Source of the DNA: Hydractinia symbiolongicarpus
Taxonomy: Eukaryota > Cnidaria > Hydrozoa > Anthoathecata > Hydractiniidae
Direction of reading: 5' to 3'
NCBI RefSeq assembly: GCF_029227915.1
Contig: NC_079877.1
Location: 7,628,001 to 7,692,000, forward strand
DNA: 64,000 bases
The notes under the pieces were generated by a model. It made no database searches. It saw only the letters and a list, made by a program, of their open reading frames with translations, and had not been told where the DNA came from. Shown in pieces: positions 1-11,217 of the stretch. The position numbers and the translations under genes are program-made. Positions within the stretch are counted from its first letter, which is position 1. Each line of letters begins with the position of its first letter.

Positions 1-3000
1 AAATGAGACAATTGGACTCCAGGAAAGAACATTCTTCTTACTTTGACATGATTGCCGGAACTCAGCGATTACACTGGACCCTGTGGTAGCAATTCATTTA
101 AAAATTTAGATAAATAAGTCATTTTTACTGGGGGACCAATCCTAGCAGTAAGCGCGCGCTGAAGATAGAGAGACAGTTTCAAAAACTCCATTTCATTGAC
201 TTTCTAACGGTGTCAACCCGTTTGAGTTACAACGGTTGTGTCACACATTCGTACCAACATGTATTTAGTGATTTTTTCCCGATATTACTAAGTTGTATCG
301 TTTTAAACAGTGAAACGATTGACTGTGGGACTTAATTGAATTGATTTTGGTCTTTGACCTTTTAAATGTGATAAATGAGTCATTTTGACTACAAGAAATG
401 ATATTATTCGTAATTTGACATGATTGCTGGAACTCAGCGATTACATTAGGCTCTGTGGTAGCCCTTTTATTAAAAATTTGGATAAATAAGTAATTTTTTA
501 CTGTGGGAGCAATCCTAGCCGTTAGCGCGTGCTGAAGAAATAGAGACAGTTTTAAAAACTCCATTTCATTGACTTTCTAACGGTGTCAATCTGTTTGAGT
601 TACAACGGTTGCGTCACATATTCGTGCCAACATGTAATTAGTGATTTTTTTCCGATATTACTAAGTTGCATCGCTTTCAACAGTGAAACGATTGACTGTG
701 GGACTTAATTGAACTGATTTTGGACTTTGACCTTATAAATGTGATAAATGAGCCATTTTGACTACAAGAAGTAACATTCTTCTTAATTTGACATGATTGC
801 TGAAACTCAGTGATTACACTGGGCGCTGTGGTAGCGCTTTATTTAAAAATTAAGATAAATAAGTCATTCTTTACTGTGGGACCAATCCTAGCTGTTAGTT
901 CGCGCTGAAGTAATGAAGACATTCTCAAAAACTACATTTCATTGATTTCTTGGCGGTATAATTCCGTTTGAGTTACAACGGTTGCGTCACATATTCGTAC
1001 CAACATGTATTTAGCGAAAGTATTCTGATATTACTAAGTTGTATCGCTTTTAACTGTGAAATGATTGACTGTGGGACTTAATTGAACTGATTTTGGGCTT
1101 TGACCTTATAAATGTAATAAATGAGCTATTATGACAAGAAGAAATAACATTCTCCTTAATTTGACATGATTGCTGGAACTCAGCGATTACACTATGCGCT
1201 GTGGTAGCGCTTTGTTTAAAAGTTAAGATAAATAAGTCATTTATTACGGTGGAAACAATCCTAGCCGTTATCGCACGCTGAAGAAATAGAGACAGTTTCA
1301 AAAACTACATTTCATTGACTTTCTAACCGTGTCAATCCGTTTGAATTAAAACGGTTGCGTCACATAATCGTACCAGCATGTATTTAGTGATTTTCTTCCG
1401 ATATTACTAAGTTGTATCGCTTTCAACAGAGAAAGGATTGACTGTGAGACTTAATTGAACTGATTTTGGACTTTGACCTTATAAATGTAATAAATGAGCC
1501 ATTATGACTAGAAGAAATATCATTCTCCTTAATTTGACATGATTGCTGGAACTCAGCGATTACACTGGGCGCTGTGGTAGCGCTTTGTTTAAAAGTTAAG
1601 ATAAATAAGTCATTTATTACTGTGGAAACAATCCTAGCCGTTATCGCACGTTGAAGAAATAGAGACAGTTTCAAAAAGCACATTTCATTGACTTTCTAAC
1701 GGTGTCAATCCGTTTGAATTAAAACGGTCGCGTCACACATTCGTACCAACATGTCTTTAGTAATATTTTTCCGATATTACTAAGTTGTATCGCTTTCAAC
1801 AGTGAAACGATTGACTGTGGGACTTAGTTGAACTGATTTTGGACTTTGACCTTATAAATGTGATAAATGAGTCATTTTGACTACAAGAAATGACATTCTT
1901 CTTAGTTTGACATGATTGCTGGAACTCAGCGATTACACTGGGCGATGTGATAACGCTTTATTTAAAAATTAAGATAAATAAGTCATTTTGTACTGTGGGA
2001 CCAATCCTAGCCGTTATCGCGCGCTGAAGAAATAGAGACAGTTTCAAAAACTACATTTCATTGACTTTCTAACGGTGTCAATCCGTTTGAGTTAGAACGG
2101 TTGCGTCACATAATCGTACCAGCATGTATTTAGTGATTTTCTTCCGATATTACTAAGTTGTATTGCCTTCAACAGAGAAACGATTGACTGTGGGACTTAA
2201 TTGAACTGATTTTGGGCTTTGTCCTTATAAATGTAATAAATGAGCCATTATGACTAGAAGAAATAACATTCTCTTTAATTTGACATGATTGCTGGAACTC
2301 AGCGATTACACTATGCGCTGTGGTAGCGCTTTGTTTAAAAGTTAAGATAAATAAGTCATTTATTACGGTGGAAACAATCCTAGCCGTTATCGCACGCTGA
2401 AGAAATAGAGACAGTTTCAAAAACTACATTTCATTGACTTTCTAACGGTGTCAATCCGTTTGAGTTAAAACGGTTGGGTCACATATTCGAACCAACATAT
2501 ATTTAGCGATATTTTTCTGATATTACTAGGTTGCATCGCCTCAAACAGTGAAACGATTGACTGTGGGACTTAATTGAACTAACTTTGGACTGTGACCTCA
2601 TAAGTGTGATAAATGAGACAATTGGACTCCAGGAAAGAACATTCTTCTTACTTTGACATGATTGCCGGAACTCAGCGATTACACTGGACCCTGTGGTAGC
2701 AATTCATTTAAAAATTTAGATAAATAAGTCATTTTTACTGGGGGACCAATCCTAGCAGTAAGCGCGCGCTGAAGATAGAGAGACAGTTTCAAAAACTCCA
2801 TTTCATTGACTTTCTAACGGTGTCAACCCGTTTGAGTTACAACGGTTGTGTCACACATTCGTACCAACATGTATTTAGTGATTTTTTTCCGATATTACTA
2901 AGTTGTCTTGTTTTAAACAGTGAAACGATTGACTGTGGGACTTAATTGAACTGATTTTGGTCTTTGACCTTTTAAATGTGATAAATGAGTCATTTTGACT

Positions 3001-5073
3001 ACAAGAAATGATATTATTCGTAATTTGACATGATTGCTGGAACTCAGCGATTACATTAGGCTCTGTGGTAGCCCTTTTATTAAAAATTTGGATAAATAAG
3101 TAATTTTTTACTGTGGGAGCAATCCTAGCCGTTAGCGCGTGCTGAAGAAATAGAGACAGTTTTAAAAACTCCATTTCATTGACTTTCTAACGGTGTCAAT
3201 CTGTTTGAGTTACAACGGTTGCGTCACATATTCGTGCCAACATGTATTTAGTGATTTTTTTCCGATATTACTAAGTTGCATCGCTTTCAACAGTGAAACG
3301 ATTGACTGTGGGACTTAATTGAACTGATTTTGGACTTTGACCTTATAAATGTGATAAATGAGCCATTTTGACTACAAGAAGTAACATTCTTCTTAATTTG
3401 ACATGATTGCTGAAACTCAGTGATTACACTGGGCGCTGTGGTAGCGCTTTATTTAAAAATTAAGATAAATAAGTTATTCTTTACTGTGGGACCAATCCTA
3501 GCTGTTAGTTCGCGCTGAAGTAATGAAGACATTCTCAAAAACTACATTTCATTGATTTCTTGGCGGTATAATTCCGTTTGAGTTACAACGGTTGCGTCAC
3601 ATATTCGTACCAACATGTATTTAGCGAAAGTATTCTGATATTACTAAGTTGTATCGCTTTTAACTGTGAAATAATTGACTGTGGGACTTAATTGAACTGA
3701 TTTTGGGCTTTGACCTTATAAATGTAATAAATGAGCTATTATGACTAGAAGAAATAACATTCTCCTTAATTTGACATGATTGCTGGAACTCAGCGATTAC
3801 ACTATGCGCTGTGGTAGCGCTTTGTTTAAAAGTTAAGATAAATAAGTCATTTATTACGGTGGAAACAATCCTAGCCGTTATCGCACGCTGAAGAAAAAGA
3901 GACAGTTTCAAAAACTACATTTCATTGACTTTCTAACCGTGTCAATCCGTTTGAATTAAAACGGTTGCGTCACATAATCGTACCAGCATGTATTTAGTGA
4001 TTTTCTTCCGATATTACTAAGTTGTATCGCTTTCAACAGAGAAAGGATTGACTGTGAGACTTAATTGAACTGATTTTGGACTTTGACCTTATAAATGTAA
4101 TAAATGAGCCATTATGACTAGAAGAAATATCATTCTCCTTAATTTGACATGATTGCTGGAACTCAGCGATTACACTGGGCGCTGTGGTAGCGCTTTGTTT
4201 AAAAGTTAAGATAAATAAGTCATTTATTACTGTGGAAACAATCCTAGCCGTTATCGCACGTTGAAGAAATAGAGACAGTTTCAAAAACTACATTTCATTG
4301 ACTTTCTAACGGTGTCAATCCGTTTGAATTAAAACGGTCGCGTCACACATTCGTACCAACATGTCTTTAGTAATATTTTTCCGATATTACTAAGTTGTAT
4401 CGCTTTCAACAGTGAAACGATTGACTGTGGGACTTAGTTGAACTGATTTTGGACTTTGACCTTATAAATGTGATAAATGAGTCATTTTGACTACAAGAAA
4501 TGACATTCTTCTTAGTTTGACATGATTGCTGGAACTCAGCGATTACACTGGGCGATGTGATAACGCTTTATTTAAAAATTAAGATAAATAAGTCATTTTG
4601 TACTGTGGGACCAATCCTAGCCGTTATCGCGCGCTGAAGAAAGAGAGACAGTTTCAAAAACTACATTTCATTGACTTTCTAACGGTGTCAATCCGTTTGA
4701 GTTAGAACGGTTGCGTCACATAATCGTACCAGCATGTATTTAGTGATTTTCTTCCGATATTACTAAGTTGTATTGCCTTCAACAGAGAAACGATTGACTG
4801 TGGGACTTAATTGAACTGATTTTGGGCTTTGTCCTTATAAATGTAATAAATGAGCCATTATGACTAGAAGAAATAACATTCTCTTTAATTTGACATGATT
4901 GCTGGAACTCAGCGATTACACTATGCGCTGTGGTAGCGCTTTGTTTAAAAGTTAAGATAAATAAGTCATTTATTACGGTGGAAACAATCCTAGCCGTTAT
5001 CGCACGCTGAAGAAATAGAGACAGTTTCAAAAACTACATTTCATTGACTTTCTAACGGTGTCAATCCGTTTGA
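1..5073. repeat. Block I: seven-monomer HOR, 2,610-bp period, 1.94 copies
   Basis: Sequence from 1 recurs from 2,611 with a constant offset of 2,610. Monomer starts are 189, 562, 935, 1308, 1681, 2054 and 2427, then 2799, 3172, 3545, 3918, 4291 and 4664. Similarity ends near 5,073, where 'tgagttaaaa' (2,461) is replaced by 'tgaattaaaa' (5,071) and a different monomer type follows. The copies are close but not identical. Differences include GTATCG versus GTCTTG (about 293 and 2,903), 'catgtaatta' versus 'catgtattta' (about 630 and 3,240) and 'gacaagaag' versus 'gactagaag' (about 1,132 and 3,742). The block mixes N-like, C-like, A and B monomers. The window begins inside the array, so earlier copies may exist to the left. 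Confidence 0.93.
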
Positions 5074-5409
5074 ATTAAAACGGTCGCGTCACACATTTGT
5101 ACCAACATGTATTTAGTGATATTTTTCCGATATTACTAAGTTGTATCGCTTTCAACAGTGAAACGATTGACTGTGGGACTTAGTTGAACTGATTTTGGAC
5201 TTTGACCTTATAAATGTGATAAATGAGTCATTTTGATTACAAGAAATGACATTCTTCTTAGTTTGACATGATTGCTGGAACTCAGCAATTACACTGGGCG
5301 CTGTGGAAACGCTTTATTTAAAAATTAAGATAAATAAGTCATTTTGTACTGTGGGACCAATCCTGGCCGTTTTAGCGCGCTGAAGAAATAGAGACAGTTT
5401 CAAAAACTA
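5037..5409. repeat. Representative class B monomer (373 bp)
   Basis: Class B is marked by 'aatgagtcattttga' (TGAGTCA at 5,224-5,230), 'cttagtttgacatg', 'ggcgctgtggaaacgc' or 'gtggtaacgc', and 'cattttgtactgtggg'. It holds an internal similarity: 5,218-5,237 and 5,329-5,348 agree at 17 of 20 positions, 111 bp apart. The first 100 bp are shared with class A in many copies, so A and B differ mainly in the second half. Confidence 0.82.
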
Positions 5410-5426
5410 CATTTCATTGACTTTCT

Positions 5427-5456
5427 AACGGTGTCAATCCGTTTGAGTTAGAACGG
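5427..5456. repeat. AACGG / CCGTT / AACGG alternating inverted repeat (typical copy)
   Basis: AACGG at 5,427-5,431, CCGTT at 5,439-5,443 and AACGG at 5,452-5,456. The central CCGTT can pair with either flanking AACGG (7- or 8-base loops), so two mutually exclusive five-pair hairpins are possible. It is found at offset 18-47 of most monomers of classes A, B, N and D. It is altered in class C and removed in part by the 17-bp deletion at 19,579. Function unknown. Confidence 0.6.
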
Positions 5457-5670
5457 TTGCGTCACATAATCGTACCAGCATGTATTTAGTGATTTTCTTC
5501 CGATATTACTAAGTTGTATCGCTTTCAACAGAGAAACGATTGACTGTGGGACTTAATTGAACTGATTTTGGGCTTTGACCTTATAAATGTAATAAATGAG
5601 CTATTATGACTAGAAGAAATAACATTCTCCTTAATTTGACATGATTGCTGGAACTCAGCGATTACACTAT

Positions 5671-5685
5671 GCGCTGTGGTAGCGC
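5671..5685. repeat. GCGCT-N5-AGCGC inverted repeat (typical copy)
   Basis: GCGCT at 5,671-5,675, loop GTGGT, AGCGC at 5,681-5,685: a perfect five-pair GC-rich stem. Present in class A and many C and E copies; lost in N (ACCCT left arm) and in B (AAACGC right arm). Confidence 0.6.
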
Positions 5686-6929
5686 TTTGTTTAAAAGTTA
5701 AGATAAATAAGTCATTTATTACTGTGGAAACAATCCTAGCCGTTATCGCACGCTGAAGAAATAGAGACAGTTTCAAAAACTACATTTCATTGACTTTCTA
5801 ACCGTGTCAATCCGTTTGAATTAAAACGGTTGCGTCACATAATCGTACCAGCATGTATTTAGTGATTTTCTTCCGATATTACTAAGTTGAATCGCTTTCA
5901 ACAGAGAAAGGATTGACTGTGAGACTTAATTGAACTGATTTTGGACTTTGACCTTATAAATGTAATAAATGAGCCATTATGACTAGAAGAAATATCATTC
6001 TCCTTAATTTGACATGATTGCTGGAACTCAGCGATTACACTGGGCGCTGTGGTAGTGCTTTGTTTAAAAGTTAAGATAAATAAGTCATTTATTACTGTGG
6101 AAACAATCCTAGCCGTTATCGCACGTTGAAGAAATAGAGACAGTTTCAAAAACTACATTTCATTGACTTTCTAACGGTGTCAATCCGTTTGAATTAAAAC
6201 GGTCGCGTCACACATTCGTACCAACATGTCTTTAGTAATATTTTTCCGATATTACTAAGTTGTATCGCTTTCAACAGTGAAACGATTGACTGTGGGACTT
6301 AGTTGAACTGATTTTGGACTTTGACCTTATAAATGTGATAAATGAGTCATTTTGACTACAAGAAATGACATTCTTCTTAGTTTGACATGATTGCTGGAAC
6401 TCAGCGATTACACTGGGCGCTGTGGAAACGCTTTATTTAAAAATTAAGATAAATAAGTCATTTTGTACTGTGGGACCAATCCTGGCCGTTTTAGCGCGCT
6501 GAAGAAATAGAGACAGTTTCAAAAACTACATTTCATTGACTTTCTAACGGTGTCAATCCGTTTGAGTTAGAACGGTTGCGTCACATAATCGTACCAGCAT
6601 GTATTTAGTGATTTTCTTCCGATATTACAAAGTTGTATCGCTTTCAACAGAGAAACGATTGACTGTGGGACTTAATTGAACTGATTTTGGGCTTTGACCT
6701 TATAAATGTAATAAATGAGCCATTATGACTAGAAGAAATAACATTCTCCTTAATTTGACATGATTGCTGGAACTCAGCGATTACACTATGCCCTGTGGTA
6801 GCGCTTTGTTTAAAAGTTAAGATAAATAAGTCATTTATCACGGTGGAAACAATCCTAGCCGTTATCGCAAGCTGAAGAAATAGAGACAGTTTCAAAAACT
6901 ACATTTCATTGACTTTCTAACGGTGTCAA

Positions 6930-7748
6930 TCCGTTTGAGTTACAACGGTTGTGTCACACATTCGTACAAACATGTATTTAGTGATTTTTTTCCGATATTG
7001 CTAAGTTGTATCGCTTTCAACAGTGAAACGATTGACTGTGGGACTTAATTGAACTGATTTTGGTCTTTGACCTTATAAATGTGATAAATGAGTCTTTTTG
7101 ACTACAAGAAATGATATTATTCGTAATTTGACATGATTGCTGGAACTCAGCGATTACATTAGGCTCTGTGGTAGCCCTTTTATTAAAAATTTAGATAAAT
7201 AAGTAATTTTTTACGGTGGGACCAATCCTAGCCGTTAGCGCGTGCTGAAGAAATAGAGACAGTTTTAAAAATACCATTTCATTGACTTTCTAACGGTGTC
7301 AATCTGTTTGAGTTACAACGGTTGCGTCACATATTCGTGCCAACATGTATTTAGTGATTTTTTTTCGATATTACTAAGTTGCATCGTTTTCAACAGTAAA
7401 ACGATTGACTGTGGGACTTAATTGAACTGATTTTGGACTTTGACCTTATAAATGTGATAAATGAGCCATTTTGACTACAAGAAGTAACATTCTTCTTAAT
7501 TTGACATGATTGCTTGAACTCAGTGATTACACTGGGCGCTGTGGTAGCGCTTTATTTAAAAATTAAGATAAATAAGTCTTTCTTTACTGTGGGACCAATC
7601 CTAGCCGTTAGTTCGCGCTGAAGTAATGAAGACATTCTCAAAAACTACATTTCATTGATTTCTTGGCGGTATAATTCCGTTTGAGTTACAACGGTTGCGT
7701 CACATATTCGTACCAACATGTATTCAGCGAAAGTATTCTGATATTACT
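6930..7748. repeat. Block III: third, diverged copy of the first monomers of the block I seven-mer
   Basis: The monomers starting at 6902, 7275 and 7648 align with 189, 562 and 935 (offset 6,713). Shared diagnostic strings include 'aggctctgtggtagccc' (near 438, 3,058 and 7,161) and the C-type 'cattgatttcttggcgg' (near 938, 3,548 and 7,651). Scattered substitutions show it is older than the duplication in block I. Similarity breaks at about 7,748, where ACTAAG is replaced by ACTATG and N-type sequence follows. Confidence 0.75.
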
Positions 7749-8353
7749 ATGTTGCATCGCTTTTACCTGTGAAACGTTTGACTGTGCGACTTAATCGAAC
7801 TGATTTTGGACTTTGACCTCATAAGTGTGATAAATGAGACAATTGGACTCCAAGAAAGAACATTCTTCGTAAATTGACATGATTGCTGGAACTCAGCGAT
7901 TACACTGGACCCTTTGGTAGCGATTCATTTAAAAATTTAGATAAATAAGTCATTTTTTACTGTAGGACCAATCCTAGCCGTTAGCGCGCGCTGAAGATAT
8001 AAAGACAGTTTCACAAACTCCATTTCATTGACTTTCTAACGGTGTCAATCCGTTTGAGTTACAACGGTTGCGTCACATATTCGTACCAACATGTATTTAG
8101 CGAAAGTATTCGGATATTACTAGGTTGCATCGCTTTTAACTGTGAAACGTTTGACTGTGCGACTTAATTGAACTGATTTTGAACTTTGACCTTATAAATG
8201 TTATAAATGAGACAATTGGACACCAAGAAATACCATTCTTCTTAATTTGACATGATTGGTGGAACTAAGCGTATACACTGGCGCTGTGGTAGCGATTCAT
8301 TTAAAAATTTAGGTAAATAAGTCATTTTTACTGTGGGACCAATCCTAGCCGTT

Positions 8354-8363
8354 AGCGCGCGCT
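8354..8363. repeat. AGCGCGCGCT perfect 10-bp palindrome (typical copy)
   Basis: The sequence equals its own reverse complement and holds three CpG. Present in many N-type copies (for example near 120-130, 7,980, 8,354, 9,474 and 9,843). Class A reads GCACGCT, class B CGCGCGCT and other copies TTCGCGCT, so the palindrome is lost or shortened there. Confidence 0.6.
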
Positions 8364-8764
8364 GAAGATATAGAGATAGTTTCAAAAACTCCATTTCATT
8401 GACTTTCTAACTGTGTCAATCCGTTTGAGTTAGAACGGTTGCGTCACATAATCGTACCAACATGTATTTAGTGATTTTCTTCCGATATTACTAAGTTGTA
8501 TCGCTTTCAACAGAGAAACAATTGACTGTGCGACTTAATTGAACTGATTTTGGACTTTGACCTCATAAGTGTGATAAATGAGACAATTGGACTCCAAGAA
8601 AGAACATTCTTCGTAATTTGACATGATTGCTGGAACTCAGCGATTACACTGGACCCTGTGGTAGCGATTCATTTAAAAATTTAGATAAATAAGTCATTTT
8701 TTACTGTGGGACCAATCCTAGCCGTTAGTTCGCGCTGAAGAAATAGAGAAAGCTTTAAAAAGTA

Positions 8765-9137
8765 CATTTCATTGACTTTCTAACGGTTTCAATCCGTTTG
8801 AGTTACAACGGTTGGGTCACATATTCGTACCAACATGTATTTAGCGACATTTTTCTGATATTACTAGGTTGCATCGCTTCTAACAGTGAAACGATTGACT
8901 GTGGGACTTAATTGAACTGATTTTGGACTTTGACCTCATAAGTGTGATAAATGAGACAATTGGACCCCAAGAAAGAACATTCTTCGTAATTTGACATGAT
9001 TGCTGGAACTCAGCGATTACACTGGACCCTGTGGTAGCGATTCATTTAAAAATTTAGATAAATAAGTCATTTTTTACTGTGGGACCAATCGTAGCCGTTA
9101 GTTCGCGCTGAAGAAATAGAGAAAGCTTTAAAAAGTA
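8765..9137. repeat. Representative class N monomer (373 bp)
   Basis: Class N replaces 'cttataaatg' with 'ctcataagtg' and carries 'agacaattgg', 'aagaaagaacattcttcg' and 'ggaccctgtggtagcg'. The GCGCT/AGCGC inverted repeat is lost because the left arm reads ACCCT. This copy starts with 'gtacatttcattg' and has 'gagaaagctttaaaaag'. Class N dominates 7.8-22 kb and its duplicate. Confidence 0.8.
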
Positions 9138-11217
9138 CATTTCATTGACTTTCTAACGGTTTCAATCCGTTTGAGTTACAACGGTTGGGTCACATATTCG
9201 TACCAACATGTATTTAGCGATATTTTTCTGATATTACTAGGTTGCATCGCTTCTAACAGTGAAACGATTGACTGTGGGACTTAATTGAACTAACTTTGGA
9301 CTGTGACCTCATAAGTGTGATAAATTTGACAATTGGACTCCATAAAAGAACATTCTTCTTAATTTGACATGATTGCCGGAACTCAGCGATTACACTGGAC
9401 CCTGTGGTAGCGATTCATTTAAAAATTTAGATAAATAAGTCATTTTTACTGTGGGACCAATCCTAGCCGTTAGCGCGCGCTGAAGATATAAAGACAGTTT
9501 CACAAACTCCATTTCATTGACTTTTTAACGGTGTCAATCCGTTTGAGTTACAACGGTTGCGTCACATATTCGTACCAATATGTATTTAGCGAAAGTATTC
9601 GGATATTACTAGGTTGCATCGCTTTTAACTGTGAAACGTTTGACTGTGCGACTTAATTGAACTGATTTTGAACTTTGACCTTATAAATGTTATAAGTGAG
9701 ACAATTGGACACCAAGAAATACCATTCTTCTTAATTTGACATGATTGGTGGAACTAAGCGTATACACTGGCGCTGTGGTAGCGATTCATTTAAAAATTTA
9801 GATAAATAAGTCATTTTTACTGTGGGACCAATCCTAGCCGTTAGCGCGCGCTGAAGATATAGAGATAGTTTCAAAAACTCCATTTCATTGACTTTCTAAC
9901 TGTGCCAATCCGTTTGAGTTAGAACGGTTGCGTCACATAATCGTACCAACATGTATTTAGTGATTTTCTTCCGATATTACTAAGTTGTATCGCTTTCAAC
10001 AGAGAAACGATTGACTGTGCGACTTAATTGAACTGATTTTGGACTTTGACCTCATAAGTGTGATAAATGAGACAATTGGACTCCAAGAAAGAACATTCTT
10101 CGTAACTTGACATGATTGCTGGAACTCAGCGATTACACTAGACCCTGTGGTAGCGATTCATTTAAAAATTTAGATAAATAAGTCATTTTTTACTGTGGGA
10201 CCAATCCTAGCCGTCAGTTCGCGCTGAAGAAATAGAGAAGGCTTTAAAAAGTACATTTCATTGACTTTCTAACGGTTTCAATCCGTTTGAGTTACAACGG
10301 TTGGGTCACATATTCGTACCAACATGTATTTAGCGATATTTTTCTGATATTACTAGGTTGCATCGCTTCTAACAGTGAAACGATTGACTGTGGGACTTAA
10401 TTGAACTGATTTTGGACTTTGACCTCATAAGTGTGATAAATGAGACAATTGGACTCCAAGAAAGAACATTCTTCGTAATTTGACATGATTGCTGGAACTC
10501 AGCGATTACACTGGACCCTGTGGTAGCGATTCATTTAAAAATTTAGATAAATAAGTCATTTTTTACTGTGGGACCAATCCTAGCCGTTAGTTCGCGCTGA
10601 AGAAATAGAGAAAGCTTTAAAAAGTACATTTTATTGACTTTCTAACGGTTTCAATCCGTTTGAGTTACAACGGTTGGGTCACATATGCGTACCAACATGT
10701 ATTTAGCGATATTTTTCTGATATTACTAGGTTGCATCGCTTCTAACATTGAAACGATTGACTGTGGGACTTAATTAAACTAACTTTGGACTGTGACCTCA
10801 TAAGTGTGATAAATGAGACAATTGGACTCCAGGAAAGAACATTCTTCTTACTTTGACATGATTGCCGGAACTCAGCGATTACACTGGACCCTGTGGTAGC
10901 GATTCATTTAATAATTTAGATAAATAAGTCATTTTTACTGTGGGACCAATCCTAGCCGTTAGCGCGCGCTGAAGATAGAGAGACAGTTTCAAAAACTCCA
11001 TTTCATTGACTTTCTAACGGTGTCAATCCGTTTGAGTTACAACGGTTGCGTCACACATTCGTACCAACATGTATTTAGTGATTTTTTTCCGATATTACTA
11101 AGTTGTATCGCTTTAAACAGTGAAACGATTGACTGTGGGACTTAATTGAACTGATTTTGGACTTCGACCTTATAAATGTAATAAATGAGTCATTTTGACT
11201 ACAAGAAATGATATTAT

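Larger units (their letters stand above)
5410..5782. repeat. Representative class A monomer (373 bp)
   Basis: Class A is marked by 'ttatgactagaagaaat', 'actatgcgctgtgg', 'tgtttaaaagttaag' and 'tatcgcacgctgaag'. Hand count: 133 G+C and 14 CpG. It keeps the GCGCT/AGCGC inverted repeat (5,671-5,685) but has lost the AGCGCGCGCT palindrome (GCACGCT instead). Class A is the source of the minus-strand 83-codon frame, which opens at TTG rather than ATG. It alternates with class B in blocks II and VII. Confidence 0.85.
5074..6929. repeat. Block II: alternating A/B monomers related to block I at 1,865 bp (five monomers)
   Basis: Monomer starts are 5037, 5410, 5783, 6156, 6529 and 6902, all spaced 373 bp. 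A marker string 'aaccgtgtcaatccg' near 3,935 recurs 1,865 bp later near 5,800, and the A monomers at 3,918 and 4,291 match those at 5,783 and 6,156. A and B classes alternate, giving a local 746-bp (two-monomer) pattern as well. The right edge is set where the monomer starting at 6,902 changes to the type found at the left end of block I. Confidence 0.8.
7749..11086. repeat. Block IV: four-monomer HOR, 1,489-bp period, about two copies, N-class rich
   Basis: Monomer starts 8021, 8392, 8765 and 9138 repeat as 9510, 9881, 10254 and 10627 (offset 1,489 each), with 10999 starting a diverged third copy. Clear matching begins near 7,930. Shared oddities include 'ttctaactgtg' (about 8,403 and 9,892) and 'ctaagcgtatacactgg' without the usual ACCC. 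Small differences such as 'gtgtcaatc' versus 'gtgccaatc' show the copies are not identical. The block has no open reading frame long enough to notice and is dominated by N monomers with 'ggaccctgtggtagcg'. Confidence 0.85.

Noticed and set aside
5582-5800. AATAAA polyadenylation-like strings, for example in 'tgtaataaatgag' on the plus strand and in the complement of 'ctttattta'
   Set aside because: Such hexamers are expected by chance in AT-rich DNA, and there is no transcription unit to end.
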